Origin: an uncultured Treponema sp. | Lineage (GTDB): Bacteria; Spirochaetota; Spirochaetia; Treponematales; Treponemataceae | Length of the DNA: 64,000 nucleotides | Assembly (NCBI GenBank): GCA_946411505.1 | Contig: CAMKEG010000001.1 | Span: 496,001 to 560,000, forward strand | Direction: 5' to 3' | In this document: in pieces, positions 1 through 9,334 of the stretch | Numbering within the stretch: position 1 is the first letter of the stretch | How the letters are laid out: each line of letters opens with the position of its first letter | Notes under the pieces: model-generated | Seen by the model: only the letters and a program-made list of their open reading frames with translations | The model's database searches: none | Told to the model about the DNA's origin: nothing | Made by a program: the position numbers and the translations under genes

Positions 1-5
1 TGTCC

Positions 6-29
6 GCGCTCGCAAGAGCGCAGTAAAAT
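6..29. repeat. GC hairpin with GNRA loop followed by AGTAAAAT
   Basis: A 6-bp stem GCGCTC/GAGCGC closes a GCAA loop and is followed directly by AGTAAAAT. The same arrangement (GC stem, GNRA loop, AGTAAAAT) occurs at 31805-31830, and close relatives lie on the minus strand at 62799-62822 and about 62857-62874. It sits downstream of the deoD stop and is not followed by a T-run, so it is not a plain terminator. Function unknown. Confidence 0.5.
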
Positions 30-84
30 CGTTTCCTATAACAAAACGATGGCTAGTCCGTCGTAGCGTTTTTTTTTGTTACAA

Positions 85-789
85 CTACGCGCTGACAATT
101 GTCTCCAGGGCGATTTTCATCATGTTGGTGAACGTTGTCTGCCTCTCCTCGGCGGTCGTAAGCTCGTGGGTCACAAGGTGGTCGCTGACCGTAAGAATCG
201 CCAGGGCCTTGCGGTCAAACTTGGCCGCAAGCGTGTACAATTCCGCAGCCTCCATTTCCAGGCCCAAGACGCCGTATTTTGCCCAAAGCTTCCAATAGTC
301 GTTTTCGTCGTAAAAGGCGTCGCTTGAGGCGCAAAGGCCAACGTGGACCGGGATTTGCAATTTTTGGGCCGCGTCGTAGGCGCTCTTTAAAAGGCCAAAG
401 TCTGCGGCCGGCGCGTAGTGCAAGTGGCCAAAGCGCGAGGTCTGCATGGCCGACTCCGAGCAGGCGGCGCTGGCGATGATTGTGTCGCGAACCTTTATGT
501 TTTTATGCAAGCCGCCGCAAGTTCCGACGCGGACGGCCTTTTGAACGCCGTAAGACTCAAAAAGCTCGTTCACGTAGATGGAAAGCGAGGGCTGCCCCAT
601 TCCGGTGCCCTGCACGCTTACAGGAACGCCCTTGTAGGCCCCCGTAAAGCCCAGCATTCCGCGGACTTCGTTGTAGCATTTGGGATTTTCCAAAAAGTTT
701 TCGGCTATGAATTTGGCCCGCAAGGGGTCTCCCGGCAGCAGAACCGCCGGAGCGATTGCGCCTTGGGGCGCGTTGATGTGTATGCTCAT
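85..789 (-). CDS. deoD: purine-nucleoside phosphorylase DeoD
   Basis: This 234-residue protein is a hexameric-type purine nucleoside phosphorylase, which cleaves purine (deoxy)nucleosides with phosphate to free base and (deoxy)ribose-1-phosphate in the cytosol. Visible family motifs are GDPLRAK near residue 20 (phosphate contact), GTGMGQPS near 61, the ribose-binding LEMEAAELY segment near 178, and VSDHL near 203, which carries the catalytic aspartate. Length matches the family (about 235). The start is placed at 789 because the family begins with a short MS-x-HI segment and because a TATAAT box ends six bases before this ATG, leaving no room for a ribosome binding site. It is transcribed divergently from the macroglobulin gene and appears monocistronic. 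Confidence 0.96.
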   Translation of the reverse strand: MSIHINAPQGAIAPAVLLPGDPLRAKFIAENFLENPKCYNEVRGMLGFTGAYKGVPVSVQGTGMGQPSLSIYVNELFESYGVQKAVRVGTCGGLHKNIKVRDTIIASAACSESAMQTSRFGHLHYAPAADFGLLKSAYDAAQKLQIPVHVGLCASSDAFYDENDYWKLWAKYGVLGLEMEAAELYTLAAKFDRKALAILTVSDHLVTHELTTAEERQTTFTNMMKIALETIVSA

Positions 790-795
790 TCTTCC

Positions 796-824
796 ATTAT
801 AACACGGGAATTGGGAAAACGCAA
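796..824 (-). promoter_or_regulatory. sigma-70 promoter of deoD, leaderless layout
   Basis: On the minus strand TTGCGT (824-819), a 17-bp spacer and TATAAT (801-796). Only six bases separate the -10 box from the deoD ATG, so a start seven bases downstream falls on the A of the ATG. No Shine-Dalgarno sequence can exist on such an mRNA. Confidence 0.7.
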
Positions 825-861
825 ATTTTTTGTCGGAGGAACGGAAGTCCCTCCCCGCGTG

Positions 862-890
862 TTGAAATGTTTTTTAAAACGCTTTAAAAT
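862..890 (+). promoter_or_regulatory. sigma-70 promoter of the macroglobulin-pbpC operon
   Basis: TTGAAA (862-867), 17-bp spacer, TAAAAT (885-890). The predicted start near 897 leaves a 23-base leader that contains GGAGG (909-913), six bases before the ATG at 920. Confidence 0.65.
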
Positions 891-919
891 GGCGGATATT
901 TCTTGCGCGGAGGTTCAAG

Positions 920-3900
920 ATGGAAATGCAAAAAATCGCGCTCGCGGCGCTTTTGGCGGCCGCCCTTACAGGTTGTTCAAACAAAAGCGTCGGATGGAAA
1001 AATGATTCCGCAAAGGCCGACATTCCGATAAAAATAGAAAAGGAAGCCGACGGCGAATACGCAAGCTACGGCGCGATGAAAGAGGCCTTTACGCCCGACT
1101 TTTCGTTCAAATATATAGAAGAAGACGAAGAGAAAAGCGGCCCAAAAAGCGAAGGAAAAAAATCCGTCAAAAAAGAAAAGTCCGAATCCGCAATTCCAGG
1201 CGTGAGGGAACTTTCAAACTACAAAACCAAGTATTCCGAAAAACGGACAAAGATTGACTTTCCCAAAGTCCAGGAAGCGGAAGAAAACATAGACCCAAAA
1301 AAGCCCTTCACAATAGAGGAATGGGGCCCGCAAGGGGAAATCGTCGCGGAAGAAAGCCGCCCGATATTTTTTGTGGTCTTTAGCCAGCCTGTAAAAAGCT
1401 TGGCCGCGCTTGGCGAGCCGATAGCCGAATGCGACGAAATGAAAATCGAGCCCGCCCTGCCCGGCGTTTGGCGCTGGCTTGGAAGCCGCCACTTAAGCTT
1501 TGAGGCGGAAGAGGCCGCGGACCCTTCGGTGGCCTACACAATACGCGTCAACAAAAGCCTTAAGTCGCTCGCGGGAAAAAGCCTTGAAGGCGCGACGGAA
1601 TTTTACACAAGGGCGGCTCCCCTAAAATTTATTCGGTTGGACGGCGGCTACATAAAGGACAGCGAAAGCGCCTACAGCGAAAAGACCGGCGCCCTGCCCC
1701 AATACGCCAACCGCGCCTTTGTCCGCCTTAACTACGCGCTGGGCGAAAGCCGGCTTTTGGAAGTCCTAAAAGTCACCGTCGGCGGAAAGGAAAGAAAATT
1801 CTCGGCGGCGGCGGACTTCAACCAAGAGGCCTTTCCGTGGAGCGGAAAGCTTGTCTTTGACGAGGCCAAGAAAAAGTCCAACAGCTTTGTCGTGACGCTG
1901 GACGGACAAATTCCCAACGACGAAAAAATAGAATTTACGCTTGAAGGCTCCGGCGAAAAAAAATCCTACCATTCCCTAAAGCCCTTTGAAATCGACGAGC
2001 TTCCAAAGTCTGCCGGATACGCGCGGGGAACGAGGGGCAATTCCGTTACGATAGTCTTCACGCAAAAAGTCGACCTCAAGACGGCCGCGCAAAACATTTC
2101 GTTCGACTTTGACCATAAATTTTCAGAAAGCGACTTTGAAAGCTCGGGAAGAAGCCTGACGATTTACGACCTTCCGATTTTGTACCAAGAGGGAAAGGAA
2201 AACAAGTTCAAGATTTTTGTAAAGCCGGGCCTTAAGGACATTTACGGCCAAAGCCTAAGGACAAGCGGAGCGGCAGTCGCGGAGGTCAGCGTTCCCGCTC
2301 CAAAAAGCTACGTGAAATTCACGGACTACGGCGCGCGGCTTTTGGAAAGCCAGTTCAAGCCCAAGCTTTACATTGAGTCGCAGAACATTTTGCGGCCGTC
2401 CTTTTACATGGCGCAAAACACCGGCAATCCCCTTTACACGGAATGCCGCTTTTCGGGCTTGGAGGAAGCTCCTGCCGGAGCGGCGCTTTTGCCGCTAACA
2501 AAAAACCAAAGGCAGTTTGAGGAAATAGACTTGTCGCCGCTTTTGAACAAGGACGGCTTTGGCTGGATTGACTTTGAGGCGCGCGTGACGACAAACGAGT
2601 GGAACCGATGGGAAGAAAAAAGCGAGATTGTCAAAAACGAGAACAAGACGACGATTCAAGTGACCGACTTTGGAATCACGGCGCGAATCGGAATCAACAA
2701 GGCCGTCGTAATGGCGAGGAGCCTAAAGGAAAACAAGCCGATAGAGGGCGCGGAAATTTTCATCTTGGTTCCCCGCGAAGAAAAGGACGACGGCATTGAC
2801 TTGGACGGCGGCCTTATAGCCCAGGGAAAGACAGACAAGAACGGATTCGCCGCGATAGAATTTTCCGAGGAGCAAGTGAAAAAGATTGAGGCCGCCAGCC
2901 GGGAATCCTATGTTTCCAACCTTAGAATTTTGGCGCGCAAGGGAAGCGACAAGGCCATTTTTTATCCGGCAAGCCACAATCCTTGGCGGCACAACATTCC
3001 GACAAACGACTTGAACCAAGCGCGAAAGGCCGTTACGCGCGCCTTCATCTTTACCGACCGAGGCCTTTACAAGCCGGGCGAGACAGTCTCCTTTAGGGGA
3101 ATAGTCCGCGACCAAACGCTTGGCCGCCTTGTTCCGCGTTCGGACGAGCCTTATGTCTTGACAATCTCGGAAAACAAGTGGGAAGGAAAGGAAATCATTC
3201 CGCAAATCGAAGGGCGTCTTTCCCAAAGCGGAGGCTTTTACGGCTCCTTCAAGCTGCCCGACCAAATCGAGCCGGGCCATTACAAAATTCGCTACAAAAA
3301 AAGCCAGTATGAATGGGAGGACCCCTGCGCGGACTTTACCGTGGCCAACTTTGAGCGCTTGAAATTTGAGGCCTCGATTTCGCTTCCAAAAATCCAGCGC
3401 TACGGCGGAGACAAGCTTTCGGCAAATTTAAAGGCGTCGTACCTCGCCGGCGGAGACCTGAACGGCGCCCAATACGAAACGACTTGGTTCAAGCAGGCGG
3501 CAAGATTTGAGCCGGACACGGTCGAAACGCAGGGCTACTCTTTTGGCCCGATAAATTCTTGGTACGGCCGCTCGCTCGTGGCCAACGAAAAGGGCCTTTT
3601 GTCCGGCGACGGCCAGGCAGGCCTTTCTTGCACGAGCGAAAAGAGCGCGGACGGCGCTCCCTGCGTTTACCGCGTCGAAGCCAACGTAACCGACGTTTCA
3701 AACCAAAGGATTTCGACGCAAAAAAATATTTTTGTCCACCCGGCAAAATTTTATGTTGGAATAAAAAAGCCCGCCGCGCTTGAAGGCTTCGCAAAAAAAG
3801 GCGACAAGCTGGAATTCCCGTTCATCCTTGTGGACGCGGAAGGAAAGCCGCTTGAAGGCGCGGGCTTAGTTTCGTCAATTGAATACAAGCTTGAGCGCGA

Positions 3901-6900
3901 AGTTTGGACGACGGCAAACGAGCGGAGCGTGGACGACTCAATCTACGCGCGTTGGGAAAAGACAGAAGAGCTGGAGGCGCAAGGAAAGCTGGAGCCGGCC
4001 GCGGCGGGAAAATTTTCGCTTGAAATGAAGGAAGCTGGCTGGACGACTTTGACGCTTCTTGGCCGCGACGCAAGCGGAAACTTGACAAAAAGCCAATTGA
4101 ACTTTTACGTGACAGGCGGCGGCGCTTCTTGGCACGACCGCTACAACAGCCAGTCGATAAACCTGACGCCGGACAAGGCCATGTACAATCCCGGCGACAA
4201 GGCGCGGATTCTTATGGAAAGCCCCCTCCCCGCAGGAGACTATTTGATAACGCTTGAGCGCGAAGGAATTTTCACGCAGGAAGTCCGCCGCTTTGACAGC
4301 CCTTCAAGCGTCATAGAAATTCCTGTCTCCATAAGCTACACGCCGGTTGTATACGCCGTGGTGTCTTCGTTTTCAGTCAGAAGCGGCGAGCCTAGCCACC
4401 AATACGGAGAGCCGGACTTGGACAAGCCAAAAGGCTATTTTGGAGTGGCCTCAATTTTTGTAAATCCAAAGGCCAAATCCTTTAACGTAAAAATTGAAAG
4501 CGACAAAAAAATTTACAAGCCGGGCGAAAAAGCCACAATAACCTTGACCGCGACAAGAGGCGGAAAGGCCGTGGAAGGCGCGGAGCTGACGCTCATGGCG
4601 GTTGACCGCGGCGTCCTCGACTTGATTGACTACCATGTTCCAAACCCGATAGAATTCTTTTACAACAAGTGGAACTTTCCCCTTTGCGTCATGGGCGGAG
4701 ACTCGCGCGACATGCTGATGGATCCCGTCACCTACAGCGTGAAGAATTTGCTGGGCGGAGACTCCGACGAAGAAGAAAAGGGAGAGGAACGGACGGACTT
4801 TAGACCCACGGCGCTTTTTGAGCCGCTTTTGACGACGGACAAAAACGGAAAGGCTGTCTGCTCGTTCACCATGCCCGACAGTCTGACCGCCTACAGGCTT
4901 ACGGCCTTTGGTGTCAAGGAAGAAAACTTCGCTCTAAAGGAAGGCGAAGTCAAAGTCCAAAATCAAATCAACGTCCAGCAAGTCCAGCCCCGCCGCCTTA
5001 GGGAACGCGACACCGCTGAGTGCGGAGTCTTGATAACGAACCTTGACGCCAAGGGGCAAAAGGTAACGGTAAGCTTGGAGGCTATAAGCCCGTCCAAGAA
5101 CACGGCCCAAGACGAGCTTGAAGGCCGCGCCACAATTCCGGGCCTTGCCTTTGTTGACGGAGAAGCCGAAAAGACAGTTTATGTCGCGGCAGAAGATTCC
5201 ACGGTTGTTTTCTTTGACGTGGCCGCGCAAAAAAGCGGAACAGTGGAATTGCGCTACAAGATAAAGTCGGACGCGCTTGACGAAAGCCTTGTCTCGCCAA
5301 TCATCATAGAAAAAACATTCGTCTACGAAAGCGCGACGATTTCGGGCGCGACCGACGGACAGGAAAGCGAGGCCGAAAACGAACGGACAGCCATTCCCAG
5401 CTGGGCAAAGGAAGGCCGCGGGGAACTGGCCTTGACGCTCGACACTAGCAGGCTTGGGCCGCTGGGAAGCGCGGTCCAATACTTGTTCGACTACCCCTAC
5501 GGCTGCCTTGAGCAAAGGGCCTCCAAGGCCTTGTCGCTGCTTTTGTTCGCGCCTTACATCGACGCCTTTGAAATGCAAAAGAGCGTTTCCGCCCCAAAGA
5601 AATGCGCGCTCAGCGAAATCAAGTCTTGGGCCAAGCTCCAGCATTCAAACGGCGGCTTCCCCTATTGGCCGGAGAACGCGGAAACAGAAAGCTTGTTCGC
5701 GTCAATCCGCGTCGCCAACGCTTGCGCCGCGGCAAAGAAGGCGGGCTTGAACGACAAGGACTTAAAGCTTGACCTTGAGGCGCTGAAGGCCTTCATAAAG
5801 CGCGGCGCCCAAAAGGCCGGCGTTTCGGACTCAGAAAAGGCCTTGGCTTGCAAAACGCTCGCGCTCTTGGAAGACAGGCGCATGGACCAAACGCTCATGG
5901 AGCTAAACGCGCGCCTTGACGGCTTGAGCCTTTGCGCCGTCGCAGACGTCGGAACGGCATTCGCCATAAAGGGCGACAAGGAAAAAGCCCAGGCGGCGGC
6001 GAAAAAAATTCGCGCCTATTTGCAGCCCAGCCTGCGCGGCGTTTCAGTGACCGAAAAAAATCAAGAGGAAGATTTATGGGCCGGCTCAAGCTCGGAGCGC
6101 CTTGCAAAGACATTGGGCCTTTTCGTGGAGCTGGAGCCGGACGACAACATGGCCGGACGCCTTGTTTTCTCCCTGCTAAAGGAAGAGTCCAAGGGCTACT
6201 GGAAGAACACGGCCGCCACGGCCTGCGTCCTTGAGGCGCTTGCAAACTACATCCAAAGGAGCGACATTTCAAAGACCGACTGCGAGGCCAAGGCCGTCAT
6301 TGACGGAAAGACGGCGCTTCAAGGAAAATTCAAGGGGGCGGACGCAAAGCCCGCTACGATTTCTCTCCCCTTTGACGGAGAGCTTTTGGCGAAGCTTCCG
6401 CGCGACAAGGAAATTCCGCTCGTCTTTGAAAAGACAGGAAGCGGCCGCCTTTACTACACCGCGCGGCTTACGTACGCGCTGCCCGACGAGGCCCAGGCCG
6501 CCCGCGACCAAGGAATCAAGATTGACGCGCGAATCACGGACTGCGAAACGGAAAAGGAAGTCAACGCAAAGGCCGCCGACAGCGCGCGCGCCGACCTTTC
6601 CAACTCCAAGCTTTACAAGGCCACGGTGACAATCGCGTCAAGCCGGGACCGCGACTATTTGGCGCTTCGCTGCCCCATTCCGTCGGGCGCGGAAATTCTT
6701 GACTCAACATTTGTCACAAGCGGCTCGGCGGCCGGCCAAGAAGCGAGCGGCGACTGGAGGCATTGGATTTCCAACAAGACGGTTCGCGACAACGAAGTCC
6801 AATTTTTCTGGGACAGCTTTAAGTCAGGCCAAACGACGGTGACATTCACCTTTAGAGCGGCCAGGCGCGGAGTCTACCCGACGCCGCCGGTCCAAGCGGA

Positions 6901-6961
6901 ATGCATGTACGAGCCTGAAATTTTCGGCCGCTCGGACGGCTGTTTGTTCGTCATTAAATGA
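920..6961 (+). CDS. bacterial alpha-2-macroglobulin-like lipoprotein
   Basis: This 2013-residue protein belongs to the bacterial alpha-2-macroglobulin family (YfhM type), envelope proteins thought to trap proteases that breach the outer membrane. A signal peptide ends in a lipobox, ALTG-C at Cys19. The thioester motif CLEQ is intact near residue 1529 in the context YGCLEQRASK, so the covalent-trap chemistry should be possible. Long beta-rich MG-type domains precede it, including a segment with the tract FIFTDRGLYKPGETV near 710, and a helical thioester domain plus C-terminal receptor-like domain follow. GGAGG lies six bases before the chosen ATG. The stop overlaps the pbpC start as ATGA; this pairing with PBP1C is the classical arrangement and suggests defence coupled to wall repair. 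Confidence 0.93.
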   Translation: MEMQKIALAALLAAALTGCSNKSVGWKNDSAKADIPIKIEKEADGEYASYGAMKEAFTPDFSFKYIEEDEEKSGPKSEGKKSVKKEKSESAIPGVRELSNYKTKYSEKRTKIDFPKVQEAEENIDPKKPFTIEEWGPQGEIVAEESRPIFFVVFSQPVKSLAALGEPIAECDEMKIEPALPGVWRWLGSRHLSFEAEEAADPSVAYTIRVNKSLKSLAGKSLEGATEFYTRAAPLKFIRLDGGYIKDSESAYSEKTGALPQYANRAFVRLNYALGESRLLEVLKVTVGGKERKFSAAADFNQEAFPWSGKLVFDEAKKKSNSFVVTLDGQIPNDEKIEFTLEGSGEKKSYHSLKPFEIDELPKSAGYARGTRGNSVTIVFTQKVDLKTAAQNISFDFDHKFSESDFESSGRSLTIYDLPILYQEGKENKFKIFVKPGLKDIYGQSLRTSGAAVAEVSVPAPKSYVKFTDYGARLLESQFKPKLYIESQNILRPSFYMAQNTGNPLYTECRFSGLEEAPAGAALLPLTKNQRQFEEIDLSPLLNKDGFGWIDFEARVTTNEWNRWEEKSEIVKNENKTTIQVTDFGITARIGINKAVVMARSLKENKPIEGAEIFILVPREEKDDGIDLDGGLIAQGKTDKNGFAAIEFSEEQVKKIEAASRESYVSNLRILARKGSDKAIFYPASHNPWRHNIPTNDLNQARKAVTRAFIFTDRGLYKPGETVSFRGIVRDQTLGRLVPRSDEPYVLTISENKWEGKEIIPQIEGRLSQSGGFYGSFKLPDQIEPGHYKIRYKKSQYEWEDPCADFTVANFERLKFEASISLPKIQRYGGDKLSANLKASYLAGGDLNGAQYETTWFKQAARFEPDTVETQGYSFGPINSWYGRSLVANEKGLLSGDGQAGLSCTSEKSADGAPCVYRVEANVTDVSNQRISTQKNIFVHPAKFYVGIKKPAALEGFAKKGDKLEFPFILVDAEGKPLEGAGLVSSIEYKLEREVWTTANERSVDDSIYARWEKTEELEAQGKLEPAAAGKFSLEMKEAGWTTLTLLGRDASGNLTKSQLNFYVTGGGASWHDRYNSQSINLTPDKAMYNPGDKARILMESPLPAGDYLITLEREGIFTQEVRRFDSPSSVIEIPVSISYTPVVYAVVSSFSVRSGEPSHQYGEPDLDKPKGYFGVASIFVNPKAKSFNVKIESDKKIYKPGEKATITLTATRGGKAVEGAELTLMAVDRGVLDLIDYHVPNPIEFFYNKWNFPLCVMGGDSRDMLMDPVTYSVKNLLGGDSDEEEKGEERTDFRPTALFEPLLTTDKNGKAVCSFTMPDSLTAYRLTAFGVKEENFALKEGEVKVQNQINVQQVQPRRLRERDTAECGVLITNLDAKGQKVTVSLEAISPSKNTAQDELEGRATIPGLAFVDGEAEKTVYVAAEDSTVVFFDVAAQKSGTVELRYKIKSDALDESLVSPIIIEKTFVYESATISGATDGQESEAENERTAIPSWAKEGRGELALTLDTSRLGPLGSAVQYLFDYPYGCLEQRASKALSLLLFAPYIDAFEMQKSVSAPKKCALSEIKSWAKLQHSNGGFPYWPENAETESLFASIRVANACAAAKKAGLNDKDLKLDLEALKAFIKRGAQKAGVSDSEKALACKTLALLEDRRMDQTLMELNARLDGLSLCAVADVGTAFAIKGDKEKAQAAAKKIRAYLQPSLRGVSVTEKNQEEDLWAGSSSERLAKTLGLFVELEPDDNMAGRLVFSLLKEESKGYWKNTAATACVLEALANYIQRSDISKTDCEAKAVIDGKTALQGKFKGADAKPATISLPFDGELLAKLPRDKEIPLVFEKTGSGRLYYTARLTYALPDEAQAARDQGIKIDARITDCETEKEVNAKAADSARADLSNSKLYKATVTIASSRDRDYLALRCPIPSGAEILDSTFVTSGSAAGQEASGDWRHWISNKTVRDNEVQFFWDSFKSGQTTVTFTFRAARRGVYPTPPVQAECMYEPEIFGRSDGCLFVIK

Positions 6962-9204
6962 AACGGCTTGTCGCAATGGCAAAAAGCCTCCTAGGGCGCA
7001 AGAAAACTTTTGCGGCTCTAGGAGGCGGCTCCAAAAAGAAAAAAATCCTCTTGGCGGCGCTGGCAGCGGCGGCCGCAGTCCACCTTTTTCTAAGGCTTTC
7101 GCCCTACCCGGAATTTGAGCGGCTTAAAAACGAAGAGCGGAGCGTCCGCTTTTACGACAGGAGCGGAATTCTTTTGCAAGTGACGTCCGTAAAGGACGGC
7201 CTAAGGCGGGAATGGACGGACATTGAAAAAATTCCCGCCAAGGTAAAAAAAACTTTCCTTAAGGCGGAGGACCGCCGCTTTTACTTTCATTTAGGAATCG
7301 ACCCAATTTCCGCGGCCGGCGCGGCAATCCAAAACGCGGGCGCAAAAAGAACGGTCCGGGGCGCGTCTACAATCACGATGCAATTGGCAAAGCTGGCTTC
7401 GCCAGGCGGCCGGCGCTCGATGGCAAAAAAAATCGGCGAGGCCTTGAACGCGCTAAGAATCGAGGCGCGGCTTTCCAAGAAAAAAATTTTGGAGCTTTAC
7501 CTAAACTCCGTTCCCTTTGGGCAAAACTGCGAGGGCGTGACAAGCGCCGCGCGAACTTTTTTTGGAAAGGAACTTGACGGCTTGACCGACGAAGAAGTCG
7601 CCTGCCTCGCCGTGATTCCGCGCCGTCCCGGCGGCTACAATCCAATCCAAAAGCCGGAGGCCTGCGCCTCTCGCGCGGCGGAACTTTTTGGGCTCGACTA
7701 CGACTCCTTGCTAAAAACAGCGAAGGCCGCCGGAAGCTTTAGATACCCCTTTGAGATGCCCCACTACATCGAGCGCGTTAAAAAAAAGGCGCGCATTGAA
7801 GTCCGACTTGCCGCGAGCCTTGCGATTCAAAAGGAAGCCGAGCGGAATATAAGGGAAGCGGCCAAAATCGCGCGAGGCTCAAGGATTTCAAACGCGGCCC
7901 TGCTTTTGATTGACAACAAGGACAACTCGGTTCTGGCTTGGATTGGAAACGGCGACTGGTTTGACTATTCCCACAACGGGCAAATCGACGGCGTTCTTTT
8001 TAAAATGCAGCCGGGAAGCTCGATGAAGCCCTTTTTGTACGGCCTCGCGCTGGACACGCCGGCCAATGACGGCCGGCCGCTTTTCACCCCCGCGACGACA
8101 TTGCCGGACGTTCCGCAAGAATTTGGCGGGCAAAAAATCTACATTCCCGAAAATTTCAACAACCGCTTCAACGGGCCGGTCCGCCTTAGAATCGCGCTCG
8201 CCTCCTCGCTTAACGTTCCGGCCGTCTACATTTTGAACGAGCTTGGCGTTGACGCATACCTTTCAAAGCTTTTGGAACTGGGCTTTGAAAGCCTAAAAAG
8301 CGGCGGGCGGGAAGCTGGCCTAGGCCTCGCGCTTGGAGCCGGAGAAGTGAGCCTTTACGAGCTTGTCAACGCCTTTAGCATTTGGACGCGCGACGGAAAG
8401 GACGCAAGCGGAAAGCAAATCTATTCCAAGGACTCCGCCCGCCTTATTTGCTCGATTCTTTCGGACAAGGACGCGCGGGCCTTGGGCTTTGGCTACAACC
8501 AAATCTTTCAAACCGACTACCCTTCAATCTTCAAGACCGGAACTTCAAGCCAATACCAAAACATCACGGCGCTCGGCTCCACAAAAAATTACACGGTCGG
8601 CGTTTGGATGGGAAATTTCTCGGGCCAAACGGTCATGGGAAAAACAGGAAGCTCGCTTCCCGCCTGGGTCGCAAAAAGCGTCCTGGACTTTTTGGAAGAA
8701 AAAAATCCCGCGCATGAAAACTTCCCCGAGCCGGAAAACTGGGCCAAGGCAAAAATCTGCCCCATTTCGGGAACGCCCGCCGGAAAAGACTGCCAAAATT
8801 TTGTCTTTGAGTACGTTAAAAAAGGCGTGAGTTTGGCTCCTTGCGCTTGGCACAAAACAGAAGGCGGCGAGCGCGTCACAGTCTACCCGCCGGAATACCA
8901 GCGCTGGCTTTTGAGCGCTAACGTCAAGGCGCAAGTGGACCACTCGTCGCTTCCGCTGACAATAACAAGCCCAAAAAACGATTCGGTCTTTTACGCCCGC
9001 TCCTCCGCCTTGCCGCAAACAGAGGCGATAAGCGTTGAGGCCATTGGCGGAACGGAAGACACGGCGAAAGTCTATTACGACGGCTCCCTTTTGCTTGAAA
9101 CGCGCCGGCCCTTTGCATTCAAGATTCCGACAAAAAAGGGAAGGCACAACTGCCAAGTGGTCTGCGGCGGCCAAAGCGCGCAAGTTGAGTTTGAAGTGAA
9201 ATGA
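6958..9204 (+). CDS. pbpC: penicillin-binding protein 1C
   Basis: A 748-residue class A penicillin-binding protein of the PBP1C group, which polymerises glycan strands and carries a transpeptidase fold at the outer face of the inner membrane. One transmembrane segment lies near residues 28-46. The GT51 glycosyltransferase domain shows EDRRFYFHLGID near 103 and RGASTITMQLAKL near 137. The transpeptidase domain has SSMK (Ser354 to Lys357), SSLN near 420 and KTGTS near 530. A C-terminal BiPBP_C-like beta domain follows. The start overlaps the stop of the macroglobulin gene (ATGA), so the two are translationally coupled. All catalytic motifs are present. Confidence 0.94.
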   Translation: MKRLVAMAKSLLGRKKTFAALGGGSKKKKILLAALAAAAAVHLFLRLSPYPEFERLKNEERSVRFYDRSGILLQVTSVKDGLRREWTDIEKIPAKVKKTFLKAEDRRFYFHLGIDPISAAGAAIQNAGAKRTVRGASTITMQLAKLASPGGRRSMAKKIGEALNALRIEARLSKKKILELYLNSVPFGQNCEGVTSAARTFFGKELDGLTDEEVACLAVIPRRPGGYNPIQKPEACASRAAELFGLDYDSLLKTAKAAGSFRYPFEMPHYIERVKKKARIEVRLAASLAIQKEAERNIREAAKIARGSRISNAALLLIDNKDNSVLAWIGNGDWFDYSHNGQIDGVLFKMQPGSSMKPFLYGLALDTPANDGRPLFTPATTLPDVPQEFGGQKIYIPENFNNRFNGPVRLRIALASSLNVPAVYILNELGVDAYLSKLLELGFESLKSGGREAGLGLALGAGEVSLYELVNAFSIWTRDGKDASGKQIYSKDSARLICSILSDKDARALGFGYNQIFQTDYPSIFKTGTSSQYQNITALGSTKNYTVGVWMGNFSGQTVMGKTGSSLPAWVAKSVLDFLEEKNPAHENFPEPENWAKAKICPISGTPAGKDCQNFVFEYVKKGVSLAPCAWHKTEGGERVTVYPPEYQRWLLSANVKAQVDHSSLPLTITSPKNDSVFYARSSALPQTEAISVEAIGGTEDTAKVYYDGSLLLETRRPFAFKIPTKKGRHNCQVVCGGQSAQVEFEVK

Positions 9205-9245
9205 CGGCGGGCAGCGACAGTCCGACGCGACACACAATAATATCC

Positions 9246-9274
9246 TTGCTTTTTCCCCAAAAACACGCTAAAAT
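9246..9274 (+). promoter_or_regulatory. sigma-70 promoter for the lipoprotein-GGDEF pair
   Basis: TTGCTT (9246-9251), 17-bp spacer, TAAAAT (9269-9274). The predicted leader is about 54 bases and ends in AAGGAGAA shortly before the ATG at 9335. Confidence 0.55.
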
Positions 9275-9334
9275 AATTACTATATATAGAAAGTTACTCC
9301 ACGCTTCCGCTTGAATAAATAAGGAGAAAACATT

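Noticed and set aside
2723..3280. 185-codon minus-strand frame inside the macroglobulin gene
   Set aside because: Shadow frame of a long, conserved gene; no promoter or ribosome binding site.
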